From Areca catechu (lineage: Eukaryota > Streptophyta > Magnoliopsida > Arecales > Arecaceae), in NCBI GenBank assembly GCA_021397845.1, contig CM038052.1, forward strand, positions 149,198,854 through 149,262,853: a stretch of DNA of 64,000 bases, in the 5' to 3' direction. Below, piece by piece: positions 56,138-64,000 of the stretch. The first letter of the stretch is position 1; the number at the start of each line of letters is the position of its first letter. The notes beneath the pieces were generated by a model that was not told the origin of the DNA, searched no databases, and worked only from the letters and a program-made list of their open reading frames with translations. The translations under genes and the position numbers were made by a program.

Positions 56138-57676
56138 TGATGCAGGACGACTCTAAGACTAATAAACATGCATGAAAAATAATAAAAATTTTTTTATGAT
56201 TTTTATAATTTTATTTGCATGCTAGATTTTCATAATAAAGTAAGAACTAGCGAAAAGACTAGCAGTACAAAAAATCATTGGATCGCAGGCAAACTCATGC
56301 AAACTAATGAAATAGCCAGGACCCGAGAGTTGTTAAACTCCCAGTTTAGGATAGTTTATCTTCATCAAAATCAGATAATCAGATAAGGGAAGGTTTCTTA
56401 TGAGTCAGAGATTGAAATTCAATAACAGAATAGATCACTCACAACTCTGATCGGAGCCTAGAAGAAGAAGCCTTATTTCCCTTGAATCTGATGACAGATC
56501 TGGGCGGTCTGGGCAGCAAAGAAGGCCTCCTCAAGAGAGGAGAAGCACCTCGAGGATCTTGCAAGCATCAGGGTTAATCAAAATAGTAATTAAAAATTAA
56601 GAAAAGGAATTAGGGTTTGAAGGAAATCAGGATTAGGGCTAAAAGCTAGCAGCCCGAGAAGAAGAAACTCTTGGACTTGGACGGTAGCAAGGGCTTCAGT
56701 TCCTTGGGCGTGGCTGATCTCCAGGGATGTAGGAGGGTACTAGGGCAGTAGGGTTTCAAACTAGGAACACAAGGAGAGCACTTAAAGAGAGAACCAAAAC
56801 TCAAACTCAAGACAATTTAGCAAAATATCAATAAGGTTTATTAATAAGAAAAAGATGCGTACAAGAGGGGGAGGGGTGGGATATTTATAAAGTTTCCATG
56901 CCCTCACTAACCATGGTTATACTTGGATTACAAGTCCTCTTCCAAATTGGAATACAAGTCCTTTCCTAGCTAGGTTAGAATTACAAAGTTTAAAAGGATT
57001 AGAAATCCCAACTATGTTAGGAATAAACTTGGTCTTCTCCTTCTTCTCTTCAACTTGGACTTGGTCAAACCTCTTTGGACATGGTCAACACTTCAAGGAT
57101 GCCTATAGGGGCATGTTGGGCCTCTAGGAGCAGCAAGGGGCCAGCCCAAAGGGGCTTGGGTGCATGGGTTTGGGCCTTTGGAAGCTGGGGTGGCCTGGTA
57201 GTCTGGTAGCAGGAATATTTCCTAGAATCTTGCTTCTTAAGGGCTTGGGTTTGGCACCTGGGCTTGATTTCTTTGGGCTGAGATGCAGGTGGACCTCTGG
57301 AATCATGGATGCCCTAGTTTAGGAATAAGCTCTGGCATCTGGGGAGGAATCTAGGCATCTGGAGGACATTTAGAAAGAATCAGGGTTTCTGAAAGCATTT
57401 TGGATCCTAGGTTATCACACAAAATCCAATGGACTGATGTAACGGCTTTGACGCCTGGATGTGGCCTCGTGGAACTCCAAAATAGGATGACCTCCTCTCT
57501 TATATAAAAATTGGGCTCATACTAGACTCAAAATACTGACTAGCTTGAGGGTTAAGACAAATCAACAAACCTCAACTTATTACAGGACTCAATTCAGTTG
57601 ATTACAAAATTTGATACATGGCTAGGTAAACCAAATAGGGCCCAATAATTTGTGTCTGATCCAGGTGCCCCCACCA
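56138..57676 (-). repeat. E9 3' LTR
   Basis: 1539 bp, TGATGCAGGACG...CCCCCACCA. A minus-strand TATA-like TTTATAAATATCCC lies near 56890. Layout and ends match the other chromovirus LTRs, but it is a distinct family. Confidence 0.8.
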
Positions 57677-58029
57677 ATTCTTCCAGGGCGGGAGGAACTC
57701 AATCCCGTCAAGTATGGGATAACTTGGCTCTCATAGTGCTCGAGTAGGTCTAAGTTGAGGCGCTGCAGATCCTCATGGGTGATCCACGAGTCCTCAGATT
57801 CTGGCCAACCTTGCAACCAGACCAAATATCGCTGACAGTCTCTTTCCTATGTATCGATAGCTTGATCATCCATAGCTCTTTCAATCATTTCCTAACCATA
57901 AGGCCAAATTATATGTTGTCGCTCTAGGGTGGGTTCTCTCTCAAAAAAATGGGAGTGGCTCAAGGGGCTCGCTGGGTATCACTACTGGCTCCCTAGACTC
58001 TATAAGATCAGTCATAGATGAGCATCCCA
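57677..58029 (-). pseudogene. E9 chromodomain remnant
   Basis: Minus strand 57825-57622 reads WLQGWPESEDSWITHEDLQ and ends in the LTR, as in E1. Upstream to 58029 only broken pieces remain. Confidence 0.75.
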
Positions 58030-59007
58030 GCCCAAAGAAAGGTGACATCCCAAACCTACTTTGTTTGCAGTTTGAAAACATGGTAGAAATCTAAACATAA
58101 TCCTCCCTATATGGTGGAAAATGAAACTAATCCTAATCTAAAACTAATTTAAAAAAAATTTCCCAACTGGTCCATACATCCAGATTTTAAATAAATAAAA
58201 TAAAATTCAAATTTATCAGGATCCATGCTGAGTTGCTCTGAAATCCATGTAGGCTTGATGATTATGCAAAAAATTCTTGCTTTGAGAAGCATGCACTTTG
58301 GAAATCATGCAAAATTGTTCTGCTCTGAGATCTGTGTAGAAAACTCCTTCTGTGACCATGGAACAAAAGTAGCGGACAGAGAAAAGAGTCTTCGAGAGAC
58401 TTCGCCGGTGCCGGTGGCTGGTGGAAGGAGGCGGCACAACCGGCGGCTGGTGGAGGGCGGCGGCACGACCGGTGGTGACGGTGGAGAAGGTGGAGATCGG
58501 CCATGAGCATGGCTTGGCCATGGGTCTTCCGAACGAAAGGGAGCAACAGTGGATCAAGGCGGCGATCGGTGGTGTAGCAGAGAGGGCGCAGCATGGTGGC
58601 AGCAAGGGCGGCGGTCGGCGACGCGACGGAGAGGGGTGCGGTGGAGAGGGGCATGGCATGGGTGGAGCCGCATGGGGGGAAATGGCCGTGGGCAGTTAGT
58701 GGGATTCGCCAGCGTTCCCACAAGAAGATTATCGCCAGGGAAGGTGGACGGACGTCGGGGGGCGCTGGTGGTCGGGCGTGGTAGATTCAGGACGAACGGG
58801 AAGAAAAAAGGAGAAAAAATGGAGTTCTGGGAATTTTCTGGGAGGAAGAAGATGACAAGGATAAACATGGAATAAGTCAAAAATAAAAGAAGGATAAAGT
58901 TGGAATAGTGGGGATAGGTGGAATAAGTGGAATAAATAAATAAAAATTAAAAAGAAAATCTGGGATAAAAAAAACAAAAACCTAGATGGGTTTTGACATC
59001 CCTATCA
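58030..59007 (-). repeat. E10 3' LTR, U3 part only
   Basis: Repeats 59631-60578 closely (ACATCCCAAACC..., then GAAACCTAGATGGGTTTTGA). It lacks the TATA and everything downstream of it. The centre (58380-58790) is G/C-rich; minus-strand open frames of 100-150 codons there are low-complexity Pro/His/Arg sequence and not called as genes. Confidence 0.8.
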
Positions 59008-59154
59008 TTCTCCTGGGGTGTGGAAAACTCGACTCCGTCAAGTCAAGCTTGCTGCAATTTTTTTTTTCTCTTTTTTTTTCTCTTCTTTTTTTTTCTCTCT
59101 TCTTTTTTTTTAAACTTTTTTTTTCAACCCTAATTCTCTCCTGCTCTGATACCA
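59008..59154 (-). other. E10 internal region: PPT side, T/C tract, primer site
   Basis: TTCTCCTGGGGTGTGG and CTCGACTCCGTCAAG (59008-59045), then about 75 bp of T runs broken by CTC, then GCTCTGATACCA at 59143-59154, which is the tRNA-Met primer site on the minus strand. Confidence 0.75.
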
Positions 59155-60578
59155 GCTAGGAGGATCATTGGAGAGCTGAGAAGTCTCCTGTGATTAGGAT
59201 CAACAAAGCGAAAAAAATATGTGGGGTCAAGAAAGATGGATACTCTATGGACTTGGGACTTACCTTTATGGAGAGACGTCGCACCTCTAGGGCATCTCAC
59301 CTACCCCACTACATGTAGTCTAGGGTGTCCCACCCATCTCACTACATGCGGAGCCTAGGGGATCCCATCCAAATCGCTACCTAGGATCATGAAGGAGAAG
59401 CTCCAAGATCATAGAGGGGACTCAGCAAGGGAGAAGATAACTGGGGCCTCACACCCCTCGACACCCGCAAGTGAAGGAAAAATGGGCATCATGCCCACTT
59501 CTGACAGAGGAAGAACCAATAACACACTTTTCAAAAATTCATATTCATCATCATATTTTATTCAAGAGAGGAGGTGCCTTTATATAGGCTTACAAAACTT
59601 GGGGTCCAAGTAAAGAATACAAGGCATGTAGTCCAAAAAAAGGTGACATCCCAAACCTGCTTTGTTTGTAGCCTGAAAACATGGTAGAAATCTAAACACA
59701 ATCCTATATGGTGGAAAATAAAACTAATCCTAATCTAAAACTAATTTAAAAAAAACTTCCCAACTGGTCCATACATCCAGATTTAAAATAAATAAAATAA
59801 AATTCAAATTCATCAAGATCCATGCTGAGTTGCTCTGAAATCCAGGTAGGCTTGATGACTGTGCTGGAAAATTCTTACTCTCTTTGAAAATCATGCAAAA
59901 TTGTTCTACTTTGAGATCTGTGCAGAAAACTCCTTCTGTGACCATGGAACAGGAGTGATGGACGGAGAAGAGAGTCTTCGGGAGACTTCACCGGTGCTGG
60001 CGGCTGGTGGAAGGAGGCGGCACGGTCGGTGACTGGTGGAGGGCGGTGGCATGGCCGGTGGTGACGACGGAGACGATGGAGACCGGCCATGAGCATGGCT
60101 TGGCCGTGGGTCTTCCGAACGGGAGGGAGCGATAGTGGAGTAGGGCGACAGTCGGCAGTGCAACGGAGAGGGCGTGGCATGGTGGCAGCAGGGGTGGCGG
60201 TCGGCGGTGTGGCGGAGAGGGGCGCGGCATGGGCAGAGCCGCATGGGGAGAAACGGCCATGGGTAGTTCGTGGGATTCACCGGCATTCCCATAAGAAGAT
60301 TGTCGTCGAGGAAGGTAGACGGACATCGGGGGGCACCAATGGTTGGGCGTGGTAGATCTGGGACGAACGGGAAGAAAAATGGAGAAAAAATGGAGTTCTG
60401 GGAGTTTTCTGGGAGGAAGAAGATGATAGGGATAAACATGGAATAAGTCAGGATAAAATAAGGATAAAGTTGGAATAGTGCGGATAGGTGGAATAGGTGG
60501 AATAAGAAAATAAAAAATAAAAAGAAAATCTGGGATTAAAAAAAATAAAAACCTAGATGGGTTTTGATGTCTCCATCA
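59155..60578 (-). repeat. E10 5' LTR
   Basis: About 1424 bp, ending GTCTCCATCA. A minus-strand TATA-like CCTATATAAAGG is near 59588. The inner edge next to the primer site lacks a clean TG, so it is approximate. It includes the same G/C-rich U3 block as the partner copy (59960-60330). Confidence 0.7.
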
Positions 60579-61060
60579 CAACAGCTTTGACATGGGATCC
60601 CGACATACCCGACTAAGTTTGCTTTGATAGTCTGAGTAGTTACTCATGTTATCTTAGTTAGACTTGTAGTCTCTAGCAGTCTCCGAGGTTTGGATGCCAA
60701 AGTTATTCATTGTAGCCACTTCTTAGTTGGTGGCCTGGTTGTTCCTTTAGGCTAAATAAGTAGTTGCCATAACATTGCTATTTTTCCTCCACTTATTCTG
60801 GTTGTAATATGAAGTTGTTTGCATTTTCTCTGACTTGATTATGAGTTTCAAATCTACATTGATTGGAATTGTTATCATCCAGGGGTGCAAGGCTTATTTT
60901 TTCCTTTCTTGCAATTAAAATTTCTTTTGAACTTCAAATTTGGGATGCTGTGAATTCTTCAAATCTGGGTTATAGGAAGAGACTTCTTGTCATCTTGATT
61001 GTTGTTATTATTCTTGAAATCATGCTATGGACAAAATAGTTCAAGAAAAATTTTGCTCCA
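60579..61060. other. unassigned sequence before the SIRE-C LTR
   Basis: I see no coding frame, repeat or RNA gene. It begins CAACAGCTTTG. It may be the 3' untranslated part of SIRE-C or an older host sequence. Confidence 0.4.
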
Positions 61061-62650
61061 ACATTTTAAATGCAAGCATATTGCTTAATAATTTTGTAAT
61101 TAAGTGAAGAAATAGCTTTCAATCAATTTTTTATAGTAAGCTTGTGTTCAAACTGATTTGATACTAATTATTTTCAATTACTTGAGAGATTTTGTAGGAA
61201 ATTGGTTATCTTTAGTTTAAAATAGTTTTCAAACTGATTTAAGGGTAATTCAATTTTGTATAAAGTTTTATGAATTTGAATGTGTAAAAGCCCTAGTTTT
61301 ATCAATCTTGTAATCTTGTAAAAGGGGCTGAAAATTATAAAATCAAGGAGTATGTAGATTAGCTTCTATTTGATTCAATGTTGAAGATTTTTTGGAGAAG
61401 CTTGAAGCATTATTTGAAGATTTGCAAGAGCTGACTCTTGGATCAAGAGCTGACTCGTTGTGGCACGGCACGGAGAAAGTTTCAGTGTTTCAACATCAAG
61501 AGCCGACTCCTATCCCAAGCACCGACTAATGGAAGAATATTTTTTTATGAAGCCTGAGATCTCAAGCCGACTCCTATCCCAGGAGCCGACTCGTCTAGAG
61601 TTATGAATTTTGAAGGTCTGAGATATCGAGCTGACTCTGTCCTGAAGAGCCGACTCTAGGTGTTCATCATTTTGACTTGACTAAAGGCAAGAGCCGACTC
61701 TAGCCAAAAGGGCCGACTCTTACATAATTTCATTTTGGGATGTCTGAGACTTCGAGCCAACTCGTGGAGCCGTTTTCTGCACTCCAACTGCTAGTTGCTG
61801 AAGTTGATTTTTGAACACCACTTCGTCTCCAATAGCTCTTTCACGAATCCTTAAGCCCTACAACGGCCATATCTCTTGGAAAACTATAAAAGGGATTGTT
61901 TTTGAAGGATTAAATAATTATTAGAGATTTATTATGGAATTATCTTGATATATTGAAGAGCTTTCAAGTCTTTTACCTACCTACCTCAAAGAGCTTTCAA
62001 GATAGGACTCAAAGCTTCACCAACTCTACTCCATCATTGAATCCACTCATTGAAGAAGGAAAGAAGCAGCTTGAAGAGCATTCAAAGCTTGGCTTCATCT
62101 TGATCTACATCGGCAACACCTAAACGAACTTGGTTTGTTGTAGTTGCTTTTTTATCATTTATCCATCTTTGTTTTCTCTCTAAGAACAGCAAGGGGCTGT
62201 GTCTTAGGAGAAGGTTGAAGGTTTTTAGGTAAGCCTTGTAAAAACCTAAGTTGGGTTCTTGGTGACCTCTTATAAAACCAAGTGTTTGGGTTTTCTTTGG
62301 TAATCCCGTTTAAAACCAAAGGGAGTTAGGGTTTCTTTGGTGATCCCGGTAAAACAAAAGTGTATAGGTTTGGATTGTGAGCCTTGTAAAACAATCTAAC
62401 TGTATTCCGGTTGGGGAATATAGTAGAAATCCCAAGTGGTGCTTGGGTAGTGGATGTAAGAGCCGGTTGCTCTGAACCACTCTAAATTTCCTTGTGTTTG
62501 TGATTGTGTTCTTATTGCTTTATTGCTTTTGCTTAATTACTTCCGCATTACACATTGCACCACAACACTAAAAGAATTTGAAAGTGCACATTATTATGAA
62601 AAGTTTTTAATCCCAATTCACCCCCCTCTTGGGAAGCCACCTGGGCAACA
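61061..62650 (+). repeat. SIRE-C LTR (third SIRE-type family member)
   Basis: Ends CACCTGGGCAACA like the SIRE-B LTR and contains the same kind of downstream block (TTGGGTTCTTGGTGACC) and a TATA-like CTATAAAAGG at about 61883. The left border is not resolved. No primer site follows it, so it is a 3' or solo LTR. Confidence 0.7.
61429..61760 (+). promoter_or_regulatory. GCCGAC array in SIRE-C U3
   Basis: Six exact GCCGAC copies (near 61502, 61566, 61583, 61647, 61691, 61709), one ACCGAC (61521) and GAGCTGACTC variants, about 120-450 bp before the TATA. Confidence 0.55.
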
Positions 62651-63674
62651 AACCTGATTGACCTAATTAGGTCAAATTGAGCTAACCTAAGTTGCCAATT
62701 CAAACCAACTTCCGAATTAACTTATGAATCCAATCAAATTGATCCAAGAAAATCTACAAGACATGATTGATATCTAGCAACGTATCATGCCTACCAGAAG
62801 ATGAGAAATTTGATAAAAATTATCAAAATATTCTTTAGTAAAAAGTTACCGTGCAATTCAAATTTTGATCTTCCTTTATCCCGATTAAGTGATGGGCATA
62901 GATAAATATCAAACCCTAGCACTTAATCCTTTCAAATCTCAATTTGATAATGAAGACTTGATCGATAAAAGATTAGAAACCCTGTCTAATCTCATCATGC
63001 TTTGATCAAAGACTTCCTGAGTCATCATTCGAAGAGATCACATGAGATAACTTCTCCTCTTACTAGGAATAATCGATTCCTTGTTGACCTACTCATTACA
63101 TTTATATATAATCTACCATATCTCGAAGCACCCTGTACATGGCTTAATTGTCATGAATAAGCATGCACCAAAATATGGGTTCATGTGCATAAGATACTAT
63201 GGTAGTCTTAGGTCTAAGGACTACATGCACTACTCCTACTAAGAGAACATTGCTTTGACAAGTAAGACTTCTATTTGATGTTCTCTTATCAAAACAGTTC
63301 AGTGGACTCATAACCTAATGAGCACCCATATCCTTGTATTAATGTCTCTACACAAGTAGTTGTGAGACCAACCACCCTCTCCATTGAACATATATAGGAT
63401 GTGCTAGTCTTTCCAAATTCATCGATCCCCGAACCGATGATCCATCGACTAGGAACATTTTAGGTTAGGATTTATAGGAACTTAGGTCTCACCGTTATGA
63501 TCTCCATCATAACCCTAATTTCATTGCCCTAACCTATGGGGTTCATCATAATCTTATAATTAAAACATAAGACACAGCATATGATGAATCAAAAAGTACC
63601 TTTATCAATCTTGAGTTGGGAGAATGCCAGTGATACAATAACTACGATTGACTTTCAAGGCATAATTCTTTCAA
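62651..63674 (-). repeat. Ty1/copia-type LTR, truncated
   Basis: On the minus strand the sequence opens near GCATAATTCTTTC (mutated form of the usual copia LTR edge) and runs through GTTATTGTATCACTGGCATT and other wording found in monocot Angela-type LTRs. Its far end is lost at the SIRE-C border. Confidence 0.5.
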
Positions 63675-64000
63675 AGTAGAAATTCTATTGAATTTATTAG
63701 CAACTAATATACAATGAAGAATATTCATAGCCATAGTATTCAGCTCTATCAGGTTCATGTCTTGCTCATCCCAATAATTTTAAAGTTTGGAGACCTCTAC
63801 TCCATGTACTCTAATGGTGGTGTGTGTGGGCTATTGATTATCACTCTCTAAAGTTGATAAACAAGTGCTTTAACATATATATGCATTTGTGATTTCCAAT
63901 ATGTATAATTTTTACATATAAACAAGGGAGGTCTATTTGAAGATTGCCCTTTGGCATGAGATATATTAAGTGGATTGCCATTTAATCTTACTCTTGATTG
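63675..64000. other. unassigned end of window
   Basis: It may be the pol 3' end or untranslated region of the copia element whose LTR precedes it. No frame is recognisable. Confidence 0.35.

Larger units (their letters stand above)
56138..58029 (-). mobile_element. E9: chromovirus 3' remnant
   Basis: A full LTR followed on its right by a worn chromodomain end. It starts exactly where the SIRE-B LTR ends and stops at the E10 LTR piece. The rest is missing. Confidence 0.75.
58030..60578 (-). mobile_element. E10: LTR element with a very short internal region
   Basis: A partial LTR (58030-59007) and a longer LTR copy (about 59155-60578) enclose only about 147 bp. Those hold a PPT-side sequence like that of chromoviruses (CTCGACTCCGTCAAG), a pyrimidine-rich tract and a tRNA-Met primer site. 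No protein is encoded. It looks like a strongly deleted or TRIM-like derivative of a chromovirus. Confidence 0.65.

Noticed and set aside
58216..58880. Pro/His/Arg-rich open frames in the E10 LTR, also at 59906-60439
   Set aside because: They come from G/C-rich U3 sequence, occur in several frames at once and differ between the two LTR copies.

Overview
The window is plant nuclear DNA made almost entirely of nested, mostly dead LTR retrotransposons. Chromodomain Ty3/gypsy elements, Tat-type Ty3/gypsy elements, SIRE/Maximus-type Ty1/copia elements and a tRNA-derived SINE together point to a flowering plant. A monocot with a large repeat-rich genome, perhaps a palm, is my weak guess. I found no intact host gene, tRNA, rRNA or CRISPR array.

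Layout. 1-3579: 3' part of a plus-strand chromovirus (E1) with an open RNase H-integrase-chromodomain frame and its 3' LTR, inserted in a plus-strand Tat element (Tat-A, 3580-7803) that carries an antisense, apparently intron-containing extra gene. Tat-A sits in a minus-strand Athila-like gypsy element (E7, 7804-15342), which also hosts a deleted chromovirus (E6, 8534-11922) and a SINE near 12.1-12.5 kb. E7 abuts a minus-strand Tat gag fragment (Tat-B, 15343-16818). A long SIRE-type copia element (SIRE-A, 16819-34780, TSD CAAGG) with an extra ORF after pol is inserted there. Its gag is split by a non-autonomous minus-strand chromovirus derivative (E2, 19986-26714). Then comes a minus-strand copia element (E5, 34823 to about 52142) containing a gag/pol-less LTR element (E4, 40045-51623). 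E4 contains a near-complete minus-strand chromovirus (E3, 40463-49268, TSD ATTTC), which contains a solo LTR (44742-45355, TSD GGCTA). The right end holds the 3' end of a second SIRE element (SIRE-B, 52143-56137), a chromovirus remnant pair (E9/E10, 56138-60578), a third SIRE-type LTR (to 62650) and a copia-type LTR up to the window end.

How the parts work. The elements encode Gag, protease, reverse transcriptase, RNase H and integrase for copy-and-paste transposition. Most frames are broken by stops and frameshifts; only the E1 fragment reads cleanly. E2 and E4 lack reverse transcriptase and could only have moved with enzymes supplied in trans.

Most unusual signals: (1) short motif arrays (TGTCGAC in SIRE-A, GCCGAC in SIRE-B and SIRE-C) upstream of the LTR TATA boxes, with a further TGTCGAC block just before the SIRE-A extra ORF; (2) a 31-bp primer-binding-site ladder that has shifted the E2 LTR boundary; (3) an antisense Tat gene with two GT-AG introns that join coherent frames; (4) a 348-codon ORF in E2 that replaces protease and reverse transcriptase; (5) a promoter-removing deletion in one E4 LTR at a short direct repeat. 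Boundaries were read by eye from LTR ends and target-site duplications. No alignments or database searches were run.
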